From contig JAGBWT010000100.1 of NCBI GenBank assembly GCA_017629615.1, positions 1 through 11,430 on the forward strand: 11,430 nucleotides of DNA, written 5' to 3'. Source of the DNA: Alistipes sp. (lineage in GTDB: Bacteria; Bacteroidota; Bacteroidia; Bacteroidales; Rikenellaceae). Below are positions 1-6,058 of this stretch, piece after piece; within the stretch, counting starts at the first letter, position 1, and each line of letters starts with the position of its first letter. Both the position numbers and the translations under genes were made by a program. The notes below the pieces were generated by a model. It searched no databases and was not told the origin of the DNA. It saw nothing but the letters and a program-made list of their open reading frames with translations.

Positions 1-3
1 ACG

Positions 4-36
4 TTTGATAGTTTGTCGAGTTTTTTTGTACCTTTG
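4..36 (+). promoter_or_regulatory. Bacteroidetes-type promoter for the thiamine-uptake transcript
   Basis: TACCTTTG at 29-36 matches the Bacteroidetes -7 element TAnnTTTG. A TTTG at 4-7, 21 bases upstream, can serve as the -33 element; the usual spacing is about 19-21. Transcription would start near 42-46, exactly where the TPP aptamer begins, which supports the call. A second TTTG at 12-15 is too close to be the -33 box. Confidence 0.65.
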
Positions 37-45
37 CAACGACAT

Positions 46-132
46 AAGGGGTGCTGATAAGAGTCTTGACACTCTTCTCGGCTGAGATTATACCCATCGA
101 ACCGAAACGGGTAATGCCGGAACGGGAGCGTA
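46..132 (+). ncRNA. TPP riboswitch (THI element) aptamer
   Basis: The conserved TPP aptamer parts appear in order. GGGGTGC lies at 48-54. A P3 stem is formed by AAGAGT (59-64) and ACTCTT (71-76). The pyrimidine-sensing GGCTGAGA is at 80-87, followed by ATACCC (90-95), which pairs back to GGGGT as P2. The pyrophosphate-side segment has GAACCG (99-104) and CGGGTAATGCCGG (108-120), then a GGGA-like end near 124-127. The junction before GGGA reads AACG rather than the more usual CGTA, a small deviation. It lies directly ahead of a TonB-dependent receptor and a PnuC-family transporter, the classic thiamine-uptake arrangement in Bacteroidetes. High TPP is expected to switch off expression. Confidence 0.95.
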
Positions 133-181
133 AGCATAATCGCTACATACCCCTTTTCAAACTCTTTAATTTATAAAAGTT
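127..181 (+). promoter_or_regulatory. probable riboswitch expression platform / leader
   Basis: Between the aptamer and the start codon, AGCG (127-130) can pair with CGCT (141-144). ACCCCTT (149-155) is perfectly complementary to AAGGGGT (46-52), the 5' strand of aptamer stem P2. The two pairings of 46-52 exclude each other, so this could be the switching contact. There is no oligo-U terminator and no strong Shine-Dalgarno sequence. The start ATG at 182 is preceded by an A/T-rich stretch, as is usual in this phylum, so control of translation start is more likely than termination. This is inference from base pairing only. Confidence 0.45.
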
Positions 182-2428
182 ATGAAAAGGTTTTTTGCAT
201 CTATGGGGGGCTGTATCGCCCTGCTGACATTGGCCGCAGCGGCCTCGGCGCAGCAAATCGATACACTGCGCATCTACTCTATCGACGAAGTTGCCGTAAC
301 GGCTACCCGAGCCGCATCGCACTCGCCAATCGCCCACACCAATCTCGACAGCGAGGCTATCGCCAGCCAAAACTATGGTGGCGACCTGCCGCACCTGCTG
401 CGTATGCAACCGTCGGTCGTATCGACCTCCGAGTCGGGTAACGGTATCGGTGGTTCGGCTCTGCGTATTCGTGGTACCGACGCAACACGCATCAACGTCA
501 CGATGAACGGCGTACCGATGAACGATGCCGAGACACACTCGGTCTATTGGTACGACACACCCGACATCGCCTCGGCCGTCGGCTCAATACAGATTCAGCG
601 CGGTGCAGGTACATCGACCAACGGCACAGGCGCATTCGGAGGCTCGCTCAACCTCACAACCGCACCGCTATCGACCTCGTTCGAAGGCTCGGCCTCGCTC
701 TCCTATGGCTCCTACAACACCAACAAACAGTCGGTAGCCATATCGTCGGGACTTATAGGCAAACATTGGGCTATCGACGCACGATTGTCGCACATCGGCT
801 CCGACGGCTATGTAGACCGCGCCTCGTCGGACCTCAAATCCTATATGTTGCAGGCGGCGTGGTACAAAGGTCGCACAATGATTAAGGCCCTCTCGTTTGG
901 TGGCAAGGCCCGCATCTACCTCGCCTACACAGGACTTTCGAAGGAGCAGATGGCAGCCGACCGTCGCCAAAACCCCGAGTGCGAAATCATCGGGCCGATG
1001 CTCGATGGTGCAGGAAATCATCTGCTCGACGAAGATGGCAACATCGTCACAGGTGTTACGGGCTACTACAAGAACCACACCGACAACTACCTACAAATCA
1101 ACAACCAACTCATCGTAAATCACCACTTCGACAACCGATGGTCGCTCGGTGCAACCCTCCACTACACCTATGGTGACGGCTACTACCAGAACTACAAAAA
1201 CGACCAGAAGCTCGCGAAATACGGCATCGACGCCAATGCGATTGGCGCAATGGCGGCTCGCTCGAACCTCGTTCGACGCAAGTCGATGTTCAACCACTTT
1301 GGAGGCATCGTCGCTTCGGCAGGCTACACCTCAAAGCGACTGACCCTCTCGTTTGGTGCGGCGGCCAACATCTACGACGGAGCTCACTTCGGCGATGTTC
1401 TTTCGATTGTGGCAGCACCCACAGCCGAGCCTTTTGAGTACTACCGCAATCTGACGACAAAGTTCGATGCCAACATCTTCGCCAAGGCTGATTGGCGCGT
1501 AACCAACAAAATAAACCTCTTTGCCGACCTGCAATATCGCCATATCGACCACCGCATCACGGGCGTAAACGACAACTACGACGATACCACCTCGGCTCTG
1601 CAACAACTCGACATCGACCGCCACTACGACTTTATCAACCCCAAAATCGGTATAACCTACGCTCCCGCACCACAACACAGCATCTACGCATCGCTGTCGG
1701 TGGCACAGAAGGAGCCTACACGCAACAACTTTACCGACACCCACCAGGGCGAATACCCGACATCGGAGTTGCTGCTCGATGGCGAATGGGGCTACCGCTA
1801 CAACGGCAAGATTGTCGAGGCCTCGGCCAACTTCTACTATATGTACTACAAAGACCAGCTCGTACTGACGGGCGAACTCTCCGACACGGGCGAACTCCTA
1901 TCGCGCAACGTTCCGAAGAGCTATCGTCGCGGTATCGAACTCGCCATCGCAGTAAAGGCTTGTCGCTGGTTCTCGTTTGGTGCAAATGCAACATTGAGCC
2001 AAAACCGCATCATCGGCTATACCGACTATATCGACGGCACGCCATTTGAGCGCGGAACGACAACCATCGCCTACTCGCCTTCGGTCATAGCCGGCACACT
2101 CTTCGACTTCCACGTCGGCGGTTTCCAGGCTCTCCTGCAAACACGCTACGTCAGCAAGCAGTACCTAACCAATGGCCAATATGAGGACCTTACGCTCGAC
2201 CGCTACTGCGTAACCGACCTCGACCTCTCCTATACGCTCACAACCAAGCGCATCAAGAGCGTTCGTTTCGGCATCGCACTCAACAACCTCTTCAATACGG
2301 CATACTGCAACAACGGCTACGGCGGCTCGTGGCTCGAAGGCCCAACCATCGCCGACCGAGGCTCGTGGGCGTGTTATTTTCCGCAAGCGAAGTTTAATGT
2401 CTTGGGTAATGTAACGATTAAATTTTAG
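182..2428 (+). CDS. omr1: TonB-dependent outer-membrane receptor, thiamine (OMR1 type)
   Basis: This 748-residue protein is a TonB-dependent receptor predicted to import thiamine or a thiamine derivative across the outer membrane. Residues 1-23 are a Sec signal peptide ending in ASA before Gln24. A TonB-box-like segment DEVAVTATR lies at 35-43. The plug domain covers about 45-160, with LRIRGTDATRINVTMNGVPM near 94-113 and the usual GAGTSTNGTGAFGGSLNL at 141-158. The rest is the beta-barrel, ending in the expected terminal Phe. There is no N-terminal carboxypeptidase-like or STN domain, unlike SusC-type receptors. The substrate is inferred from the TPP riboswitch upstream and the PnuC-family gene downstream; comparative genomics named this partner OMR1, and it has been tested in Bacteroides thetaiotaomicron. 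The sequence alone would only give 'TonB-dependent receptor'. Confidence 0.9.
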   Translation: MKRFFASMGGCIALLTLAAAASAQQIDTLRIYSIDEVAVTATRAASHSPIAHTNLDSEAIASQNYGGDLPHLLRMQPSVVSTSESGNGIGGSALRIRGTDATRINVTMNGVPMNDAETHSVYWYDTPDIASAVGSIQIQRGAGTSTNGTGAFGGSLNLTTAPLSTSFEGSASLSYGSYNTNKQSVAISSGLIGKHWAIDARLSHIGSDGYVDRASSDLKSYMLQAAWYKGRTMIKALSFGGKARIYLAYTGLSKEQMAADRRQNPECEIIGPMLDGAGNHLLDEDGNIVTGVTGYYKNHTDNYLQINNQLIVNHHFDNRWSLGATLHYTYGDGYYQNYKNDQKLAKYGIDANAIGAMAARSNLVRRKSMFNHFGGIVASAGYTSKRLTLSFGAAANIYDGAHFGDVLSIVAAPTAEPFEYYRNLTTKFDANIFAKADWRVTNKINLFADLQYRHIDHRITGVNDNYDDTTSALQQLDIDRHYDFINPKIGITYAPAPQHSIYASLSVAQKEPTRNNFTDTHQGEYPTSELLLDGEWGYRYNGKIVEASANFYYMYYKDQLVLTGELSDTGELLSRNVPKSYRRGIELAIAVKACRWFSFGANATLSQNRIIGYTDYIDGTPFERGTTTIAYSPSVIAGTLFDFHVGGFQALLQTRYVSKQYLTNGQYEDLTLDRYCVTDLDLSYTLTTKRIKSVRFGIALNNLFNTAYCNNGYGGSWLEGPTIADRGSWACYFPQAKFNVLGNVTIKF

Positions 2429-2466
2429 AATACAAAAAACATTCCTTTGGGCGGAAAATAACACGC
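2369..2466 (+). repeat. 16-bp perfect inverted repeat spanning the omr1 stop codon
   Basis: GCGTGTTATTTTCCGC at 2369-2384, inside the last codons of the receptor gene, is exactly reverse-complementary to GCGGAAAATAACACGC at 2451-2466 in the intergenic space. The 66-base loop contains the stop codon. The last five bases of the right arm, with the preceding base context, also form the left arm of a second hairpin (2462-2476), so the two structures compete. Confidence 0.8.
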
Positions 2467-2510
2467 TGTTGGCGTGAACAACCCCAATCAGCGGCAAAAG
2501 GTTGATGTAA
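2462..2510 (+). repeat. dispersed repeat, copy 1 (partial, diverged)
   Basis: It consists of a hairpin CACGC-TGTTG-GCGTG (2462-2476), an 11-base spacer, and a 23-base tail at 2488-2510 that begins TCAGCGGC and ends GGTTGATGTAA. The tail recurs at 2637-2659 with a single difference. The hairpin stem differs from those of the other two copies, but both strands of the stem differ together. The leading GTGGGTCAG segment found in copies 2 and 3 is absent. Confidence 0.7.
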
Positions 2511-2561
2511 GGATTGATATGGTGCAATTTCATACCTCCCGTTCGGAGCGCAGCGACCAAG

Positions 2562-2580
2562 TCCCCTCCCGAGGAGGGGA
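2562..2580. repeat. G/C-rich palindrome of the Bacteroidetes dispersed-repeat kind
   Basis: TCCCCTCC-CGA-GGAGGGGA is a perfect 8-bp stem with a 3-base loop. It is followed by ATTTAGGGGTGGG, and preceded at 2536-2548 by a smaller CTCC/GGAG hairpin and a GCGCAGCGA motif. Sequences of this kind recur between genes in many Bacteroidetes genomes; that comparison is from memory. No U-tract follows, so it does not look like a standard terminator. Confidence 0.65.
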
Positions 2581-2587
2581 TTTAGGG

Positions 2588-2657
2588 GTGGGTCAGATTT
2601 GTAAACGCGGCATTGAGCCGCGAGCAACGACCTTCGTCAGCGGTAAAAGGTTGATGT
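2588..2657 (+). repeat. dispersed repeat, copy 2 (upstream of pnuT)
   Basis: This 70-base unit starts with GTGGGTCAGATTTGTAAA, continues with a perfect hairpin CGCGGC-ATTGA-GCCGCG (2606-2622), and ends with a tail in GGTTGATGT. It aligns without gaps to copy 3 at 11361-11430 on the other strand, with about 56 of 70 bases identical by hand count. The first 27 bases are identical, and most differences fall between the hairpin and the tail. It is oriented toward pnuT and ends 42 bases before its start codon. Confidence 0.85.
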
Positions 2658-2677
2658 AATGCAATTATGTATATAAG
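2651..2677 (+). promoter_or_regulatory. possible promoter for pnuT formed at the end of the repeat
   Basis: TTGATG at 2651-2656, the end of repeat copy 2, lies 15 bases upstream of TATAAG at 2672-2677. The start codon is at 2700. The same layout recurs before lpdA. The spacing fits neither the textbook sigma-70 pattern nor the TTTG/TAnnTTTG pattern perfectly, so the call is weak. If real, pnuT could be transcribed independently of the riboswitch. Confidence 0.3.
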
Positions 2678-2699
2678 TACCAAGGATAAATTATAGAAA

Positions 2700-3263
2700 A
2701 TGGATATAAAATTACTACTGCAAATTATCGGTGTTGGGTTGGGATTGCTCTACCTATGGTTGGAGTATCGGGCCAATATTTGGCTATGGGTTGTCGGCCT
2801 CATTATGCCGATGGTGCATTGTGCGCTCTACTACAAATCGGGGCTATATGCCGACTCGGCAATGCAACTCTACTACATCGTGGCAGGATTGTATGGCCTC
2901 GGTGTGTGGCTTTTGGGGCGAAAGCGTAGCACCGCGCCTCTCAAAATCTCGCACGCGCCATTGCGCCTAATCACACCACTTGTGGTAGCATACGTCGTGC
3001 TTCACGCGGCCATATACTTTATACTTGTCCATCTGACCGACTCCTCTGTGCCATTTTGGGACGCAATGACAACGGCTCTATCTATGATAGCGATGTGGTT
3101 GCTCGCCCGCAAGTATGTCGAGCAGTGGCTCGTGTGGCTTGTGGTCGATATTATCACCGTCGGGCTATATCTATACAAAGGTATACCGATTACCGCAGCA
3201 CTCTATATGCTCTATTCGGTCCTCGCAGTAGCGGGATATATCCGTTGGCGCAAACTCGTATAG
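2700..3263 (+). CDS. pnuT: PnuC-family transporter, probable thiamine transporter PnuT
   Basis: This 187-residue integral membrane protein of the PnuC/PnuT vitamin-transporter family has about seven hydrophobic segments (roughly 4-21, 27-45, 54-73, 88-110, 121-137, 142-159, 164-182). Family features include WLEYRANIWLW at 20-30, YADSAMQLYYIVAGLYGLGVW at 50-70 with its small residues and aromatics, and WLVVDIITVGLYLYKG at 146-161 followed by the GYIRWRK end. PnuC relatives carry nicotinamide riboside by facilitated diffusion with trapping by a kinase. The position behind a TPP riboswitch and an outer-membrane receptor points to thiamine. AAGGA at 2682-2686 is a plausible ribosome-binding site. 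The thiamine pyrophosphokinase gene that often completes this operon in Bacteroidetes is not in the window. Nicotinamide riboside cannot be excluded from the sequence alone. Confidence 0.87.
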   Translation: MDIKLLLQIIGVGLGLLYLWLEYRANIWLWVVGLIMPMVHCALYYKSGLYADSAMQLYYIVAGLYGLGVWLLGRKRSTAPLKISHAPLRLITPLVVAYVVLHAAIYFILVHLTDSSVPFWDAMTTALSMIAMWLLARKYVEQWLVWLVVDIITVGLYLYKGIPITAALYMLYSVLAVAGYIRWRKLV

Positions 3264-3276
3264 CTCGGCCGTAGCG

Positions 3277-3291
3277 TGGCACAAAGATTGC
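3277..3291 (+). promoter_or_regulatory. sigma-54 (RpoN) -24/-12 promoter
   Basis: TGGCAC-AAAGA-TTGC at 3277-3291 matches the sigma-54 consensus TGGCAC-N5-TTGC exactly, with the invariant GG and GC 12 bases apart. Transcription would start near 3303, about 29 bases ahead of the ATG at 3332. It sits in the short gap after pnuT and points to the lipoprotein gene. An AAA+ activator and RpoN would be needed; neither is in the window. Confidence 0.65.
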
Positions 3292-3331
3292 GGAAGTGAG
3301 AGTCGAAACAAACTTCAAAAAATCAAACACA

Positions 3332-3898
3332 ATGAAAAAATTTCTACTCTCGGTGTCGCTCCTGACACTTATGCTCTGTGGCTTTGTGGGCTGCTCGCAA
3401 CAAAACAAATGGAGTCGCGAACAGCGTCAATCGTTGCGTGAGATGTTGCGCGACTATCGCAAGATGGTATATCTCAACGACCTGACCGAGGCCGAATATA
3501 TGCTCTTCTCTGACGATGTCGCAGCAGCCATCGAGACCGACTATCCGGTCTACACCACCTTTGTCGAGATGCCTGCCGTAAACGACACGGTACAGGTCTA
3601 TGTCGTGACAACTATCGTCGAGCAACTCTCGACCGATGCCTCGAATATGCGCCACCTCTACCCTTATTCGTCGCTTGTAGCCGACAAAATCCTCCCTTCG
3701 GGATTGGACCGCGTGCAACAAAATGCCTTCTATCGTTGCTTGGCTGCAAAGGTCAATGCAACCTACCCCGACGTGACGAGTTTTGTCTATGCCGTCATCA
3801 ACGACACAGGCGCAAACTCAACAATAGCACAACTCCAAAATCAATGCGCCAACGACCTCTTCGGTTGGACCATCGAGATTATCGAGGTCGAACAATAG
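3332..3898 (+). CDS. hypothetical lipoprotein
   Basis: I do not recognise the family of this 188-residue protein. It starts with a basic, hydrophobic leader (MKKFLLSVSLLTLMLCGFVG) followed by Cys21, a lipobox, so it should be lipid-anchored. The start at 3332 is chosen over an in-frame ATG at 3296 because it gives a clean lipoprotein signal and because 3296 lies upstream of the transcription start predicted from the sigma-54 promoter. The mature part begins with a charged, probably helical segment (about 26-45), followed by a mixed region with two more Cys at 136 and 172. No membrane segment or known catalytic motif is visible. It follows pnuT by 68 bases but has its own promoter, so a role in thiamine uptake is doubtful. 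The terminator hairpin follows 21 bases after the stop codon. Confidence 0.8.
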   Translation: MKKFLLSVSLLTLMLCGFVGCSQQNKWSREQRQSLREMLRDYRKMVYLNDLTEAEYMLFSDDVAAAIETDYPVYTTFVEMPAVNDTVQVYVVTTIVEQLSTDASNMRHLYPYSSLVADKILPSGLDRVQQNAFYRCLAAKVNATYPDVTSFVYAVINDTGANSTIAQLQNQCANDLFGWTIEIIEVEQ

Positions 3899-3919
3899 AG
3901 CCGTATCCGACAACAAAAG

Positions 3920-3948
3920 ATGGGGTATCCGCGTTACGGATACCCCAT
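3920..3948. terminator. bidirectional intrinsic terminator between convergent genes
   Basis: ATGGGGTATCCG (3920-3931) and CGGATACCCCAT (3937-3948) form a perfect 12-bp stem with the loop CGTTA. It lies between the lipoprotein gene on the + strand and the last operon gene on the - strand. Read on the - strand it is followed by CTTTTGTTG; on the + strand only by TTATC. It is therefore a better terminator for the leftward operon, but can serve both. Confidence 0.8.
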
Positions 3949-3973
3949 TTATCATTAGAGGTGGGAAAGCCCA

Positions 3974-6058
3974 TTAGTTCTTGAACTTGATAACAAAATA
4001 TGGCGTCATTTCGCGATACTTCGCATTCTGGAACGAGCGTCGGCCTCTCTTCTCAACCTGGCCCTTAACCGTGCCGACAATATTCAACTGCCACGTTGGC
4101 GGATTCTTGCGGCCGCGGAATCGCTCCAACATCGCCTTGTTGATTGTAATGTAGATGGTCTTTTCGCGCTCATCGGGCATAATCGATACGGGGTCGAGGG
4201 TGAAGAGTTTATGTTTGATACCCATAACCAACTCGACAGGCTCGTTAAAGTCTGCATTCTTGTCTATCAACACCTTAATCGGTATAACATCGTCGTTCCA
4301 CGAGAAGGTCACCTCCTGCTCTATATCGAGGTCGAGCGACATACGGTACGGCGACGGCTCGGTCACATCGAGCGACAACTCGGCAGCCTGTATATAGTGG
4401 GTATAATAGAAGGCCTGCATCATATTATCAACCGGCAACACATCGGCTTGCGCACGGCCATCGCCATTCGGATAATCCATCTTAACCTCTATCGGGAAAC
4501 GCTTAACCTCGGCACCAACCGGTGCTGTAATCGAGACATTCCATCGCTTACCGCCTCGAATATTGAGGCTACTTGTCGTGAAGCCCTTTGGAAGACCCTC
4601 GACCACCAAGTTGGCAGGTCGTTTGAGTCGGCCCGTCACATCGACGCGGAAAGCAGCCGTTCCACCCGAAGGTATCGTAATGTTAGCAGGCGAAACGAAG
4701 GCGTTGAAGAGTGGCATCTGCTTGTGAAGGCGCAACAAGAAGTGGTAATCCTTGCCGTAACCGCGATGCAGGTCCTCGACTTCGAGCAGCAGTGTCTCGT
4801 CCTTTTTCGGGGTATATTTAAGCACCGGGTCGGCGTGGAATGTCATCAGGCCCTGAATCGGGTCTTCAGTATCATCAACCGTAGCGACAACCTTACCATA
4901 TTGGTTTTTCAATCGCAGCACAGCGTCGATTCTCGACTCATTGCGACGACCGATAAGTTCGACAATCACAGGCTCCTTCTTTTTGGCCACAACAACATAC
5001 TGCTTCACCTTCGCCACCGATGTCAGCGAGTCGGCTATCGCCGTTGTCGGAGTCAGCACAACCATCTTTTGTGGGGAGTGGAGAAGCTTCACGCCCTTTG
5101 GCAGTGCGTAGAACGAAACGGCATTCGACGTACCCGTAGCATTGGTATATGAGAGTTGGTTGTAGCCCTCCTTGCCGACCTTAACCTTCGCCTTGGCAGC
5201 CCCCAAATTAACACCCTCGATACTCTGCTCAATCCTCTTACCTACCACGCCATAGGCTGGGTAGCGACCCGTAACAAAAGGTATCGTGCCGAGTTGTATG
5301 CGATAGTTAAAGTCCTCGCGACCTCGGTATATCGCATCGTGTATAAGCAACGTATAGTCGCCATCTTTGGGCAACGTTGTGATGATAACGGGGTCTACGT
5401 TGTGGTGATAGTCGTCGGCATAGGCGACCTCTCGACCTCGCGAATCTACGATACGCAACACAGGCTGAAACCAACCCGGAACAGCATCGGCAATATATGG
5501 CACCAACTGTCGAGCCTTGACCGAAGCGACGATGGTCTCGCCTTCGCGCCCCGTAAATTTGAAGTAATCCACGCCTCCCGGTGTAACATATCCACACAGC
5601 ACCGCAGGGAGCGACTCGACAACATTGGGCTTTTTGAGCGACGACTTTCCGCCTTCGAGCAGATTGGGGTACGAAGCCACCTCAAACGGAAGCATATTCG
5701 ACACACCCCCCGGACCTTGCAGACGCAGGTCGTACAGTCCACACGGCACATTCGCAGCGATGCTGATATGAATCTTGACCCTATCGGCAAGTTGCGGGCT
5801 ACTCTGGTCGTTGAGTCGGCGGCGCTTCTTCTTCTCGGCCGCACTCTCCTTGATATACTCAATCTCGCCCTTGATGCCATTGCTATTGAACAGCACCTTC
5901 GTCGCCTTGTTGATATTCAGACCTCCGGCCTCGATTACGACCGTAGTACCCACCTCGCCACCGGCCGGATAGAGGTAGCCGAGCGATAGTTTTTGTGCAT
6001 ATAGCGTTGTGGTCAGCAGCACAGATACGATGACCAGCAATATCCTTCTATTTCTCAT
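3974..6058 (-). CDS. exported IPT/Ig-like and PPC-domain protein (Planctomycete-type)
   Basis: This 694-residue exported protein is the last gene of the four-gene operon. Residues 1-21 form a Sec signal peptide (cleavage after LYA). An IPT/Ig-like domain covers about 25-128 (YPAGGEVGTTVVIEAGGLNI) and is interrupted by a basic stretch KKKRRR at 77-82. A PPC (bacterial pre-peptidase C-terminal) domain covers about 148-257, with PGGVDYFKFTGREGETI near 160-176 and LPKDGDYTLLIHDA near 229-242. A second IPT-like segment starts near 264, and further beta-rich repeats fill the rest. No protease or other catalytic domain is visible, so it is probably a structural or binding partner. Proteins of this build accompany DUF1501 and DUF1549/DUF1553 genes in Planctomycetes. 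Its start overlaps the end of the DUF1501 gene by 11 bases, implying translational coupling. Its molecular function is unknown. Confidence 0.8.
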   Translation of the reverse strand: MRNRRILLVIVSVLLTTTLYAQKLSLGYLYPAGGEVGTTVVIEAGGLNINKATKVLFNSNGIKGEIEYIKESAAEKKKRRRLNDQSSPQLADRVKIHISIAANVPCGLYDLRLQGPGGVSNMLPFEVASYPNLLEGGKSSLKKPNVVESLPAVLCGYVTPGGVDYFKFTGREGETIVASVKARQLVPYIADAVPGWFQPVLRIVDSRGREVAYADDYHHNVDPVIITTLPKDGDYTLLIHDAIYRGREDFNYRIQLGTIPFVTGRYPAYGVVGKRIEQSIEGVNLGAAKAKVKVGKEGYNQLSYTNATGTSNAVSFYALPKGVKLLHSPQKMVVLTPTTAIADSLTSVAKVKQYVVVAKKKEPVIVELIGRRNESRIDAVLRLKNQYGKVVATVDDTEDPIQGLMTFHADPVLKYTPKKDETLLLEVEDLHRGYGKDYHFLLRLHKQMPLFNAFVSPANITIPSGGTAAFRVDVTGRLKRPANLVVEGLPKGFTTSSLNIRGGKRWNVSITAPVGAEVKRFPIEVKMDYPNGDGRAQADVLPVDNMMQAFYYTHYIQAAELSLDVTEPSPYRMSLDLDIEQEVTFSWNDDVIPIKVLIDKNADFNEPVELVMGIKHKLFTLDPVSIMPDEREKTIYITINKAMLERFRGRKNPPTWQLNIVGTVKGQVEKRGRRSFQNAKYREMTPYFVIKFKN

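Noticed and set aside
2474..2659. A 61-codon + strand open frame in the omr1-pnuT gap
   Set aside because: It runs straight through the repeats and palindromes and encodes no recognisable peptide; the region is better explained as non-coding repeat DNA.
2462..2659. CRISPR array or insertion-sequence ends
   Set aside because: There are only two direct copies 149 bases apart with dissimilar intervening sequence, no regular spacers, no transposase gene and no clear target-site duplication.
4211..5989. Long + strand open frames (4211-5152 and 5156-5989) opposite the PPC-domain gene
   Set aside because: They lie antisense to a protein with a signal peptide and clear domains. The translations are rich in His, Arg and Ile with no motif, which is typical of shadow frames.
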